Below are positions 21,836 through 33,747 of a stretch of DNA of 64,000 nucleotides, piece after piece. The stretch is from Amoebophrya sp. A120 (lineage: Eukaryota > Sar > Dinophyceae > Syndiniales > Amoebophryaceae): the NCBI GenBank assembly GCA_905178155.1, contig CAJINV010000001.1, forward strand, positions 8,277,599 to 8,341,598, given 5' to 3'. The notes beneath the pieces are model-generated. The model was given only the letters and a program-made list of their open reading frames with translations. It was not told where the DNA came from and did not search any database. The position numbers were made by a program, and so were the translations under genes. Each line of letters starts with the position of its first letter. Position 1 is the stretch's first letter.

Positions 21836-24800
21836 GGCGAAGCAACTCGGCCGGGGGAAGCTCGATTTGTGCCATGGCGAACGCGTGCAGCCGGTACTCG
21901 TAGTACGCCAAGTAGTCGGAGTAGTCCTTCAACAATGCAGTCTGCCAGGTCCCTGCTAGCGCCGACGACGCCAGCGTTTGGAGCGAAAGCTGGTTCTGCG
22001 TGTACACTTCTGGGGCGGGAGGTGGCGCTGCAGGGCTCGAAGATCCTATCGCGGCTGCAAACGGTCGCGCAGGAGAGAAAACTTGTGGATCTTGTAGTAC
22101 TCTTCTTGCATCATCACCGATGTTCTCCAGGAGACGAGCTTGCAGCTGCGCCCAGTGTGAAGATAGCCACTGCACGCGTTCCGGCGCCGCACTTTGTTGC
22201 ATCTTATACAACCCGTCGAGCATGTCCGTCAGCAGCGCGTCTAGACGGACATCCTCCGAGCGCCAGGCATCCGGGTACAGGTCGATTGCATTGGCGGCAG
22301 AAAAGGCTTCAAGATGGTAACTGGCGAGAAAAAAGCTCACCCGCGCCCGGCGCATATTGCGCTCGGAGTTCGGCATGTTTGGGGTCGTAAAAGGGTCGAC
22401 CCCGGACAAGAAATTCTTCAATGCCCGACCTAAAACTCGGCTCAGGCTCTCCCTGCGAAACCCGGGGGGATCGCCGACGCGGCCTTCGTACAGGTGCTGA
22501 AACTGTTCACCGTCGATCTGCAAAGCGCCCAACAAGCACCCGAAAAGCGCGCCCTTACGCAACACGCGCGTTTCGCGGTCGAATCGACGGCGCTCCAGCG
22601 AGGCCGCGACGACGGAATCGACGTTGCCGCGAAGTCGCGCCTGCTCTTCCTCCTCCGGAGCGGTGTTTCGGCGACGCCGCGCGGCTCGCTTCTCACTCGT
22701 CTGCTCGAGCCGTTTCAGACCCTCGAATTCCCGCTCCAGCGCAATCCTGTCCAGGTCCACAAACAAGGCTCGCTTGGCTCTTCGTCTATCACTATTCGGC
22801 GACGTCGGAGCAGGGCTGAAGATGTCCGAGCTCAGAGTGGACTCCGTATCGGAGTCCTCGCCGTAGTAATCGCCCATGTAATCGTAGCCACCGGCGCTGA
22901 CCAGCCCGATGTCCTCCGTGTCTAGATCGTACTCAAGAATGTGGTGAAAGAAAAAGTCCAGCAACCAGATGTGATTCTGCAGGCGCTCGAAGCGGGGCTG
23001 GTCCCCAGGATTATTGATGTCATATACAGTCTGCAGTACCTCATCCACCCTCTCCCGGGCCCCGGCATCCCGCCCCACCTTGGTCACCAGGTACGGTCTG
23101 CGTGCGATTGTCGCGGCTTGCGCTTGCTGCGGATAGTGTTCCGCAAAGAGAGAGGGAACGGGTTCGCCATGATCCGCATCAAAATTTTCTTCCACAGAAA
23201 GTGATTGGATCCGAAGCAGGCCCTGCGTCATCCGGTGGACCACAATCGCGACGGAGTTCATGATATACTGCTGGACCACAAAGCGCTCTAGCTCATCCGC
23301 CAACTCCGACAGTTTCTTCTCCTGTTCTTGCTGCTCCTCCGCACCAGACTGCGGCGAGGAAATTGGCTCGGCAGAAGCCGCCGCTGTCCCTGATCCGGAA
23401 GACGCAGAGCCTTTGGTGGTTCTTCCTCGTCGTTCCGAGCTTTTGCTCGAGGACGCTTTCGAGGAAGACCGCGCAGCTCCTTTTGCTTTGTTGCGTCCAT
23501 GTTGCAGCATGTTGCCCCTGGTAGAAGTACAACCGCGTGTGCTTCTTTTGGAGTTCTTTCTCAGCGCAACAGCTTCCCTCCGCTTTCGGAGCTCCAGTTG
23601 TTCCTGTGCCGCGGCCGCTACACCCTCTTTCGCAACGTCTTCCAGCACCGCGCGCAGTGGCATTCGCACCCGGTCGGCGGTCAGCAGGTCCATTAGCTCG
23701 GAGACAAATTTCGTCAGCACGTTGTGCACGTAGTACTCCCGTACGAAGTGTTGCTCCTCCATTTCAGGCGGCACCTCCGTGACCCCGCGACGGAAGCGTG
23801 GGGCCTTCGCCGTGAATGCGTCGATGGTCTCCGCCAACTCTGCCTGGACGCCAAGTCTCTCTGATACCCCTCGCAAGTCGACCAGCGCCTCCTCTGCCGC
23901 CTCGGCGGCACCCCGCACGCTCCCCGAGGCGGCGCTGCTGCCCGAGGCCGCGGAAGAAGCCGAAGTTTTTGACGACCTAGTGGTCCTGTTTGGGCGCCCA
24001 CGTCGACCTCCCGATCGACTACTGCGTGAAGACGCGGCATCTTCGGACGATGCGGCCGAAAATAAGGGCTGACCTCGTTGAAAAAGAAAACCTCCCTCCG
24101 CCGCCGATCGCGGAGTCGCAACCGGCTCCTCGTCATCATCCGAAGAGAAAGATAACCCACCTGGTTCTTCTGGTGGTCCAAAATTGCGCTGGTGCTCCCC
24201 ACCTGGTGGCGCAGATCCCCGCGGCGCTATGTGAGTACTACCCCGCACCTGCCGCTGCAACTCCAAGTCCTGGCTGAGCCGCTTTAACCGATCGGATTCT
24301 TTGACCGTTTTGTTGCTCGCCTGTGACGACACGCTGCCCTCCGAGTCCGAGGGTTCAGAAGACGGGTATCCTGCCTCCGAGCCGGAGGAGCGGGACGACG
24401 CGGCTTCTTCTGCGCCACGCTGCAGTACGATTTTGTGCTCGACGAGGGCAAGGAGCTTGTTCTGGTGCAGCCGCCCCGGCGCGTCGCGACGCAACGCGTT
24501 CAAACGGTCTGGTCGCGTAGAAGAGGACTGGTCGTGTGCAATCCGTGCTGCAGGTCGTTGCTGTTCCCCCTGACTACCTTGTTCCGCGATCCCGGCTGGT
24601 ACCGTGTCGCCTTGAAGATGATCCTCGAGAACTGTCGAAGCACTACTCAAAACCTGTCCTGTACCGTTCTGCAATTGCCGCCACAGCTCCTGTGCCAACT
24701 TTGCCAATACCGGGCCCGCTGCCTCGGCTTCGACGACTCTCTTCACCAAAGCTTCTACCACTTTCTCCGCAGTTGTCTGTCGGCCGACCAGCACCTGCAG

Positions 24801-25661
24801 CGCGCCGGATGCGGATTTCTGCTGCAACTTCTGGTACACGTTTTCTTCCGTCGGCAGCAACACCTCATGATCGCTAAAGGTTACACGGCAGTGTCGCGAA
24901 AACCGGAAAATCGGACTCGTGTCCAAGGGTAGCTCCGCGTACACGTCCGCACCTGTGACCGCACCGACCGCAGCGCTTGTCGGGCGCACGACTTGAAATG
25001 ACGCGACGGCATTCCCTGAAATGGCCCCCGTGACAGAGGCCAGGGACCCCGGGTGCAGCTCGCGATTCCGCACCTTCACGCCCTTGGTTGTCGGAGAGGA
25101 GGGAAGTGATAGCGAACCCTGGCTCGCTGGACGACCAGCAGCATTGTAAGGCGGGGGCAACATGAACATCATCTCATGATAGTCCAGGTTGTTCATGTAA
25201 TCTTGCTCTCCCTCCCGTGGTGCTGCCAGGGCGGGTCGTGCCAGTCCTGCTGTCTCAGCGAAGCCTAGAGGTGGTACTATCTCGTAGTGCATGTTCCGTT
25301 GATACCCAACGATCTCGATAGCACGCGGCTGAACGTACGCCGTGCCGTTGTGAAGCACCGTGCGGGCCGGTCTCTCCCCGAGCACGGGCATGAATACTAC
25401 CACTGGCTGCACGCCCCAATCCTGCGGGCGGGCGGGCGAGGGCGTTTGAAACTGAAAGACCGGGTCGTCGTCGTCCACGTGCCGGCGTGGACTGCCCGGG
25501 GGCGGTGTCCGAAGATCATCCTCCAGTTGAGGCTGTTGCTGCTGTTGCGCACCATAGCCGAACGTACTACTTAGAGTCGCCCAAACGACCAGCAGAAAAG
25601 CGTGTCGTCGCGATTGCCCTGGAAAATAACTCCAGCAATCTCTCTTGATGAAGCTCTGCAT
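21800..25661 (-). CDS. Large signal-peptide protein, unrecognised family
   Basis: ATG 25661 opens a 3.86-kb exon coding ~1,287 residues up to NLHNWRSYVRLG, where a GT donor (21799) follows. The N-terminus has a hydrophobic segment (HAFLLVVWATLSSTFGYGA, residues ~20-38) typical of a signal peptide, then a Gln run and Pro-rich sequence. Long Ser/Arg/Ala/Glu low-complexity stretches (residues ~420-620 and 730-830) separate helical, charged blocks such as the one with FVVQQYIMNSVAIVVHRM. I find no known domain. If unspliced, the frame ends nine codons further at a stop near 21768. The last exon is probably among the displaced pieces at 19413-20600. The protein is probably secreted or enters the endomembrane system. 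Confidence 0.75.
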
Positions 25662-26933
25662 GTTCTGCTGGTCCGTAAATTCTAATGATTCTATCTAATA
25701 AGCAGACGCAGCCTGCTGCTGGTATGAGACACAGGCTCACAAATGTAAGTGAAAATTGTCTTCAGCTGTTCATAAAGAACCACCGCAACGATCTCGCTCT
25801 TCACAAGTTAGTCGCTATAGAAAAAATATATTTCTGATCAAATGTATGAGGCAAAGCGATGTTTGCGTCACAAAGAGGACACATCTCGGTAAATGAATTT
25901 TTGGAGTAAAAAAAAGTAAATCATGAAGTCTTAATTGATGAATTGGTGCGTTCTTCTTATTTCGTAGTGTGCTTGATGTTACCCTGACTAGTTCGAGTTG
26001 CTAGCTGCCGCTGCCCCGGAATATTAAACTACAAATATTTATATGACTGTCCTAGGTGGTTCCTTCTTGTGTAGTTGTTTAGTAAGCCTAGGATTGAATT
26101 TTCGGACTTTGCTAAGCTGTGTTACGTCATAAGCCATCGAACAAGTTCGAGTTCAAGTTCAAGTAGTACGGACAATCTGAGCCTTAAGAGAAGCTCGCGA
26201 GGATCCAGTGCTTCATATCACAAGGAGCTTAAGCTGCATCTTCACGAACGGGACAATCATGACGATGATCAACATTTCTGAACTTCAACTTTTCCTGCCG
26301 GCACGAGCTCTCGAATCAGCAGGCCAGCATCCATGTCGCCCTCATTCAAGAACGCACTGGCTTTCGAACGCCCATCTACTTAAAGAACAAAACGATGCTC
26401 GACTTTGTTCTTCCAGTCCAACAAATCGTGGCTCTTCTCGTCTGGTTGTGAGTTGAAAATTTGTATCGATTGCGTTTCGATCCTTCTTGATGTGTGCGGG
26501 TACGCGGCCTGCGCGGGGTCCTTGCTATCAGCGCAACAAAAAATCATATCCTCATTTCACAAATCTACTTGCGCACGTAGCTGCCTTATACTGGCGACGT
26601 GGCTCCTCACACCCTCATCCTTCGAGGAATCAGCTAAAATCCCCGAAAGACGACGCTGATCGCGGGATGTTTTGGATTTTGTTGAGGTGGTCAAAAATCA
26701 GAAATTTTTGCGAATCATGTTACCGTCACAAGATGTTCAATGATGTCTTCGTGGCCCTTGCGGTTCTACTGCTACACTTGCGAAACAAAATTGGACAGCT
26801 TCATAAACTTGTCAACACGTAGCAGGGATTTGGATCATCATGAAGGTTTCCGATGATGGAAAGCACAATCCTTTGTCACTATGTTTTGTTGATCTTGATG
26901 TTGCGTCAATGCTATATTCTCCTGATCCGCAAG
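25662..26933. other. Long non-coding stretch
   Basis: This ~1.27-kb stretch lies between the LIM gene and the large signal-peptide gene. It contains only short ORFs, including a Ser-rich one (26075-26281) that reflects an imperfect AAGTTC repeat near 26145. No gene can be supported. Confidence 0.45.
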
Positions 26934-27598
26934 TCACCCGGTCGCACTCGTGATTGGTCCGGTAGAAACCAGCTCCTGTGGTTTTTCGAGAATCGATTCG
27001 GCTGCGGGCGCGGCCGGCGAAGCGCTTTGTGGAGGTCCGGATGCAAGGTCTCCGGCTTGCGCACCAGGGGTTGGTTGTACGGACACGGCGGACACGGGTA
27101 GTTGTTCCGGTTTCGCGCTTCCTGGAGGTGGCGGTTCCGGTTTCGTGCTCACGGGCGGCGAGTCGTTGGCGTTTTGTGCTGGCCCTCCTCGCGGACTGTC
27201 TGCTTTATTTCCCAACTTCGTCGGATCCTCATCGTACCTTCCGCGCAACCGAAACAGTTCTTTGAAGTGGGTCGGACAGTAAAACTCGCCTGTTGGTGCG
27301 CGCGAAAACTTTCCGATCATCAGTTTTCCGTTGCACATCTTGCACCGAAAGCAGTCCTTGTGGAAAAGGGTCCCGTCTATAACCAGCTTCTCCATCGCAT
27401 ATACCGTCTTGCCGCTGGTGTAATTTTTTCGCAGCTTGTCTGTCTTTCGTCCCTTTGCACATTAGTAGCACAGGGCCTGTTCTGAAACTCTAAGTGTGAT
27501 CATATGCATGTTGACATAGAACCTCCGAATGATCCAGGTGGCATACAATAAATTGTATATTGAATGCATGCAGCAAAAAGAACAATGCACAATATACC
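26934..27598 (-). CDS. LIM-domain protein (5' exons not identified)
   Basis: The exon 27414-26934 encodes the second part of a LIM domain and a Pro-rich tail. A GT-AG intron (27597-27415) joins it to an upstream exon ending at 27598. The phase-correct junction gives CHAC-GKTVYAMEKL. The full ligand set is then C-x2-C-x17-H-x2-C-x2-C-x2-C-x19-C-x2-H, an excellent LIM match (two zinc ions). After the domain come ~95 Pro/Ala/Ser-rich residues ending TGPITSATG. LIM domains mediate protein contacts, often with the actin cytoskeleton. The start of the upstream exon is unresolved: that frame meets a stop ~90 bases upstream, so at least one more intron is needed. Confidence 0.75.
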
Positions 27599-27932
27599 AG
27601 GCATGGCATGCTGTTGACGCAGATGCAGCTGTCGCTGCCCCTCCTCCGGCCCCAGTTTTGCGGCATCTGTTTGTAGAAGGACAAGGAAGTTCCTACCATT
27701 ACATACACCTTCAACTGTCTTCCTTCCAACGAAACAACATTATGGCAGTTCCTTCCAGCGCACCAGCACAATAGTTTTATTCGCCCCGTCTCTGTTGGCT
27801 AAGTGCTGGTGGCGGTGGCGCAGCGCATAGGCCAGTGCACGTGGCGATGGCTAAGAAGTGCGGTCGTGTTCAATATCTCCGGGCGTCTCGCGTCTGGGGC
27901 TGCCACGTAAGGGCGTATAAGCAACAAAATTT

Positions 27933-28432
27933 TTGAGTAAGTGTCTTTTCCGTAGCATTGGCAGCGAGACGGAGGTGGTGCATACCACGTCATCTTATAG
28001 CACATGTGGAGGCGGGCAAGCACGGGCGCATGTTCCTTTCCAGCCACCGTCCCTAGTGGCAAGGCAAGCGCAAGAACCTGCTATCCTGTTTGGTCAGCAG
28101 GTAACTAAAGATGCGGGTACATACATTTGATTTTTTTTACATTGCTTAATAATTTCGACTTCCAGGCTAATCTATTGCTGCATCAATCGAAAAAAAGTAT
28201 ACGCTGCGCAAGTCGTTCCCCACCCTTTGAACTCCGTCTGACACTTGTCACAGGCTTTCACCATTTGAAGGCTGTAGTCGTTCTACTTTGTGCAGTAGAA
28301 AGTCGTGGTGCATTTCGCGCATGGACAGACAATTTTCTTATGCCGAAGTGCTCAGACGACTCATCGATTGTATTTTGTCGAAGCTATCACGACCGCCAAT
28401 CTCTTCCCGTAGCGCGTGGCTATAATGTGTGA
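27933..28432 (+). CDS. Possible plus-strand gene, two exons
   Basis: A frame from 27933 ends ILFGQQ at a GTAACT donor (after 28099). A matching acceptor (TTCCAG before about 28165) opens ANLLLHQSKKS in the same phase, and the frame continues to a stop at 28430-28432. The product would be ~110 residues with no recognisable domain. This is the only candidate gene on the plus strand. Support is limited to the donor-acceptor pair and phase agreement, so it could be chance. Confidence 0.25.
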
Positions 28433-29187
28433 AAAGATGAAGAAGTAGAAGACGAACCACAACTTGTATAATCAGAAGTTAATTTTACATTGGTAGAAAG
28501 GACAACTTTCAACCGGTTCCATGTGACCAATCTCAACAAACAAACAAAAGAATCAATTGTGGTACTAAAGCAGCTCGCGTCCTCCAAAACAACTGTGTCG
28601 CTTCCTCGAACTAAAATAATGCTGCCTCGTCCTTATTTGCAACGTGCTTCGTTTACGGGAAAAGGAAAGTAAGTGGGTCAGTTCTGGTGTGGTGTCGCAA
28701 GCACATATCTAAGCAATCATTCTGAATTATCCCGACTCTGACTGTCGCTCGACCACTTCCGATACTCCTCTTGACAGACGTTGTCCTTTAAGACACGTAC
28801 AAGATGTTGCGACCGAAAAGGCTGTCAACGGTTCCCCCGGGACTCAGATAAGTTTTTATCAGAACACAAAATTGATTGACATAAAACATGTTCTATGATG
28901 ACGTGAGACAACATCACCTAAGGCCACTGGCGGGCTAAAAATGGACTGTATTTTACAACAATGAAATTACATGTGGACCCTCACAGCATCGATATTACCG
29001 ATCGACAAAAGTTTTCATTCGACTGATAGACGTACTGGGTACCAAAAACAAACCGGAGTCGGCTTACCACGGCTGAAATGCACTCTTGAAATTTGCATCA
29101 AACCTATCTTCATGTTCACACTGTCTTGCCCTACGGATAAATTGTCGCAAGAAAGCCAAACTTCTTCTTCTTCAATCAAAACACTTC
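28433..29187. other. Intergenic, no confident gene
   Basis: This ~755-bp spacer contains a short plus-strand ORF (28490-28672) that ends near a GTAAGT donor-like site but has no partner exon that I can find. Nothing else is visible. Confidence 0.35.
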
Positions 29188-31763
29188 TTATTGCGTTTTT
29201 TTCTCGGGATTCGGAGATGCTGGCCGCGCGACCAGCCCAAAAAGCCTCGCCGACGTGACTGCTACGAAAATGCAACTCGCTGCCGACAGCCCCGTGGCCG
29301 GAAAACCGTAGTTTTGCAACACGTACCCGGCGACCGGCGGAATGACGATCCCGACGACGCTGCGGGTTGCGTGCCGCAGCGCGATGGCCGAGCCCTGCTC
29401 TTCTGTGGGGGCGGTGCGGGATGTGAGACTTGTCATGACCGTGTACAGAAACGCCGCCGCGACGGCTAGGGGGAAGAAGAGCACGACGATGTGGAGCTTC
29501 GTTTTTGCCTGGCTGTACACCAAAAACATCATCAGGATCACCGTGCTGGCGTACTGAATGGCCTTTTCCTCCCCAAAGTACTGCACCGGGGTATTGCAAG
29601 GAAAAATCCCCCCTCCCCATATCGAATCGAAGTTTCTGATGCTGGATTTTCGTACACACATCAGATTTGTCCTGCAGTAAAGGACTGCAGGCATATGCCA
29701 AGCCTCAGTCGAGAGGTTTTGACGTAGGCGCCTAGCATGGCAAACGTGTATGCTCTAAGCCCAACAGCATCACAAACCGCCTGCAAAATGCGGAGCGCTT
29801 TCTGGGTTTGCCTTCTTGCAAGACAGACAGGATTTGAGGTCACAAATGCGCATCACAAATTTTCAGACGGATACGTTTTCGATATGGGGAGAGGGGATTT
29901 TCCTTACGATACGGGGCTTTGATCCCAATCGTGTTCACCACCACTCTATCAAATGCAAAAATGTCTGGGTCTGGAAACTTGTGATGCTGAGTGGCGTAGC
30001 ATGAGGAGGCCACAAGTGCTGGCTCAGCATGACAAATTTCTGAGCTTGTAGGTGTTGCCTATTCTGCATGACAAACTGCGTCTCCGCATGACAGAAAAGT
30101 GCGGCTCTTGGGCAACGTGCATGACAGATTTAAGAGTCATGCTCATGCCAGAAAAGCATGACAAACATGCATTCTTCCAGACCCAGACATTTTTACATTT
30201 GATACACTCCAACCGCCGCAGAGGTCGACATGAGCATACCCATTTCCGAACTGCTCACGTCAAAGGTGTCGATCGCGGCCACGGAAAAGGAACTTTGCTG
30301 CATCGTGAAGCCGGCCGTGATAATGGTGGTGAACAGAAGTGAGGAGCGGAGTTCCTTATTGGTAGTGAGCAGCTTGTAGTAGTTCTTGAACCCAAATACG
30401 TCCTCGCTTTTCTTTATTTCTTTTTCCGCCTCTACTGCTGCAGTCGCGCTATCCTTCTTTTTGTCGCTCTTGTGGTCGTCGACATCCGCAAGAAACTGCG
30501 CGTCAACGGCCGCAATGAGGAGGCTTAAAACGCCCGCAAAGAATGCGACGAAGTTGAAGCCGAAGATTTCCGCGAGGAAACCACCGCACGCATATGGATT
30601 ACAAAAATGTCTGGGTCTGGAACTTGTGATGCAAATCTACGAATTGTGGGCGCACTACCATATGCAGCCCACCAGCATGACAAGTTTTTGCGCTGCTGTG
30701 TATTTCGTTTTTCGCATGACAAACTGCGTTTTTGCATGACAGGCAAGAGGCCCGTTTCCTGCTCATGCATCACAGACTTAAGAGTCATGCCAGACAAGCA
30801 TGACAAACATGAATTCTTCCAGACCCAGACATTTTTACATTTCATAACGCAGAACCCGGTACCATTCCCAGGCCGTAGGAGAGCGCTAAACGTATGCAAG
30901 AAAAAAACTGTGTAAGTGTAAATTTGTGTTGCAGAACATGCAACAGAGTTACACCTGTCATGCCAGACAGCCATAGAGCCTTCTTTTCATGTGTGTTTTG
31001 CCTTACAGGCCACGCATGACAGGTTTTCTCTGTCATGTAGAGCAAATTTGTGATGCTGTTTCTGAAAGAAAGTTACACTAACACAGTCTTTTTCTTCGAT
31101 AAAACGCCCCATTAGAACGCTGGTGTGGTGCTGAAGAATGTTGGAGAGAGTAAAATCTTGTTGAACAAGACTACATCCAGGTCGATGATCCTTCGTCGAA
31201 ATAAACGATTTAAATTTATCGAATAAAAACACCGCGCCGGCGAAGTGGCACGAAGATATCTAATGGAGAACGAATCACCCTACCTCTTCCGTTATTCCAT
31301 ACGTGTGCAAGAGCTTGGGCACGTAACTTTGCGCCACCTGCATGCACTGCATCAGGCAGGTTGGTAGCCGGGATAGAAAGAGCAGAGCCGTGTGAAAGCT
31401 GAAGCCGAGCGACAGGTAGGCCACGGCAGACCCCAACGTGGTAACCACCATGCCGAGGCGGGGCGAGTACACGTCGACGTACCGCCCGATCGCAGCGCCA
31501 CCCAAAATCTGCATGATGTTCGTCACCGTTTGGAGGTATCCGAAGGTGACGGCGTCTGCTCCGAGGGATTTGGATAAGTATGGCAGGACTGGTTGCGTGA
31601 TCCAATACGCGAAGGCGTACACGACAATATTCCCGTGGAGCAAAACCAAAGCAAACAGCAATTTGCGCTTGCTTTCGTCAAAAATGCTGGTTTCCAGCCC
31701 GACCAGGTAGCAGCCGAGCCGGTCGAGCACCGACATGGGTGATGAAACGGTAGAGGAAGCCAT
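29188..31763 (-). CDS. Major facilitator superfamily transporter, split by four introners
   Basis: Exons are 31763-31284, 31130-31102, 30887-30847, 30587-30205, 29941-29912 and 29586-29188. They total 1,362 nt, giving 453 residues with stop TAA. The first intron is GT-AG (31283-31131). The other four are introners E7, E6, E5 and E4. Splicing yields continuous MFS signatures: GGAAIGRYVD in loop 2-3, then MGRLALSYGLGMVPGSA then CGGFLAEIFGF for TM5, and a second half with SRTAPTEEQGSAIALRHATRS. About 12 membrane segments are visible, and a Lys/Asp/Glu-rich central loop lies between the halves. The pattern resembles SLC22A18/TetA-like drug:H+ antiporters. The substrate is unknown. The start is ATG 31763 (MASSTVSS). 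Exons of 29-41 nt are unusual and result from the insertions. Confidence 0.9.
29592..29911. mobile_element. Introner E4, family B
   Basis: This 320-bp element has different terminal repeats: TATTGCAAGGAAAA at the left and its near-complement at the right, then CTCCCCATATCGA in both. The flanking repeats CGGGG are perfect (29587-29591 and 29912-29916). Removing the element plus one CGGGG joins GIKAP to VQYFGEEK in frame in the MFS gene. Confidence 0.92.
29947..30204. mobile_element. Introner E5, family A
   Basis: This 258-bp element has TATCAAATGC ends and the AAAAATGTCTGGGTCTGG core. The flanking repeats CACTC are perfect (29942-29946 and 30205-30209). Its interior has many GCATGACA/TGTCATGC motifs. 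Excision joins SAAVG to VVVNTIG in the MFS gene. Confidence 0.93.
30593..30846. mobile_element. Introner E6, family A variant
   Basis: This 254-bp element has diverged outer ends (TATGGATTAC and TATGAAATGT on opposite strands) but an intact AAAAATGTCTGGGTCTGG core. The flanking repeats ACGCA are perfect (30588-30592 and 30847-30851). Excision restores VPGSACGGFLAEIFG in TM5 of the MFS protein. Confidence 0.93.
30893..31101. mobile_element. Introner E7, family C
   Basis: This 209-bp element has TIRs TATGCAAGAAAAA...ACTGTGTAAGTGTAA and a mirrored ACACTAACACAGT...TTCTTCGATA. The flanking repeats AAACG are perfect (30888-30892 and 31102-31106). Excision joins LMGR to LALSYG in the MFS gene. Confidence 0.92.
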
Positions 31764-32093
31764 GAATTGTTCTTTTCGAAGTTCGTATGGTCTTTTAAAT
31801 AGTTGCAGGAAATCGAAATTCAACCTGAATAATATCAGATAAACCCCTGTAGGAACGAAACACAGCGGCTCGAAATCGCTTATCCCGATACTAAGGAAAT
31901 TAAAACCGGCCTTAACAAGAGGAAACACTACTACAGGAAAAACGCCGGCAGGGCAGATTTGCCGCCGGACCGCTTCACGTAATCCATTTCTTCGTCTCGT
32001 CAAAGATCTAAGTAAGTGCCTAATTTTTCTTACGATTGGCGCTTCCAGCCAACACGTTTACGTAGAACTGTTGAGAAAAAAAAACGACGCAAG
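31764..32093. other. Short intergenic region
   Basis: This 330-bp spacer lies between the VMA21-like stop and the MFS start. An upstream in-frame extension of the MFS frame reaches 32003, but it lacks transporter-like sequence. No other feature is seen. Confidence 0.5.
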
Positions 32094-32853
32094 TCACTTT
32101 TTCTTTCTATTCTCCCACTTGTCCATTTCTACATCCCTGAGCTGTTGCTTTTCTTCCCAATTTTTCTTTTCGTCGCAGTACGCCACGTAGCAGAAGACGC
32201 CCAGGATCAAGTTTACGGCGAAAATCGCGATCAGCGCTGCACATATCCACGTCGTGTCCGGGTCCATCTGTGTGTACTTGTTCAGGAGGGAGTGTGACAG
32301 ATACCTTGTTATTTACATGTATTTATTGAATGCACGCAGATCATTTTTCCAAACAGAGTTTAGCAAAAAGAAAAACCTCCACGAAACAAATGCAAATGGA
32401 AAGACACGAGTCGCAGATAGATTGGTACATTGCCCCGACGGGCAGCGTGAAGAGAAGCGCCGACACAAGGACGAGGACGTTTTTCACGCGCTTGTTTTGG
32501 TCGGCGAGCAGCAGCAGTCGGATGTTCACGGGCGTGTACTTGGACCAAAATTCGTCTCGCAACTCCTGCACTTCCCCGGCGAGTGGCAGCTTCATATCGG
32601 GGCCCTGCTTGATCGCCTCATGCAGCTGCTTCATTGCATCCAAAGCCGAAGGCGCCTCTTTTGTTTTCATCTCCGCTCGTTGTTGCGTTGTCCCGGTGTC
32701 GTTGTTGCCAGTGCCACCATCTTCAGCTGGTAGCAACGTAGTACTTCCTGTCGTAGACGAGGAAGAGCCAGCGTCGCTCGTTTTCTTCGTTGCACTCGAG
32801 GAAGTGGTGCTCTCCTCGCGCTCATTTAGTAAAGTCGTCGTCGTGGCGGACAT
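32094..32853 (-). CDS. VMA21-like V-ATPase assembly factor
   Basis: There are two exons, 32853-32429 and 32304-32094, with a GT-AG intron (32428-32305) in phase 2, giving 211 residues. After ~115 Ser/Thr/Glu-rich residues come two membrane hairpin segments with the VMA21 layout. The first is VKNVLVLVSALLFTLPVGAMY (note the LPxG). A short loop with LLNKYTQMDPD follows, then ICAALIAIFAVNLILGVFCYVAY and a Lys/Glu-rich cytosolic tail ending in KKK. The yeast protein ends in a dilysine ER-retrieval signal and chaperones Vo-sector assembly in the ER. Here the tail is longer (~25 residues). The extended N-terminus is unusual, since the family is typically 80-110 residues. Confidence 0.7.
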
Positions 32854-33747
32854 GGTCAAAGGTTTTCCTTTTCGGCCCAGAAGCGGTTTTGTCCGAAAAT
32901 AAAGCGGCTCGATTCCTAGTTTTAAAAAAACGTGTAATGCGCACGGGCACGGAGTGACAGTGACACCGATACAAGTGATATCAAAGAGCAGCTGCAGTGT
33001 GCGATGCATCTCAATCCTTTGGCCAATACAGCAGATATCGTCGAATTGATTATGATCGTGCAGCGCTGCAGTTCGCCGTCGCACGTTCACGGTTTTCGTT
33101 GTTACAAGCGATCGCACAAAACAAGATCACTGACTTCGGAGATCAGGAGCATGTTCGTGAAAGACTCACACCAAATCAAGCAAAAACCGAAGTTGAAAGC
33201 CAGTCGACCGTGACAATGGATTGGTCCAGAAAGAAAAAACAATTCCAGTCGTAGTACACAAGACAGATGGTAACGGTAAATCAGTGGAACATCCGCTACG
33301 GCAGTGGAAAGCAGGTACTCGCCGAAGAACAGCGCTGTCACAGGTACAGGCTACTGGCATTATTTTAATTTCTGCAGCTCTGGTGTCACTATTTCGGTGT
33401 TCCAAGCTCGGTAACGTAAACGTAATCGTAAATCACAAATGCACATGCTTTCTACTTCGATGGCAAAGACACGAGATGTCTTCCATAATAAATCAGATTA
33501 ATGACCTCGTGCCGGTCGTGTGTTTCTCCTAGGTCAAACAAACCCTCAGGCTCTTATTTACTTCCGTGGAACAGATTCCTCTGTGCCGGTGACGACAAAT
33601 TGAATGTCATTTTTCGGAATTTTATTTCCTACACCTGTTTGTACTCCAGGACAACGCTCCTCAGTCCCACGCTTACTGACGACAGCTTTTGTGCCGCCTG
33701 TGTTTTTGCTACTCCGAGTGGTTCCTTGACTCTGACTGCTTCCTGTT
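32854..33747. other. Intergenic, no gene seen
   Basis: This ~890-bp spacer contains only short ORFs on both strands. No RNA gene, introner end or repeat is recognised. Confidence 0.45.

Noticed and set aside
29947-30204. Claim that introners are inserted in both orientations relative to genes
   Set aside because: Interiors are so palindromic that orientation could not be fixed by eye. E1/E2 and E5/E6 align partly in both directions.
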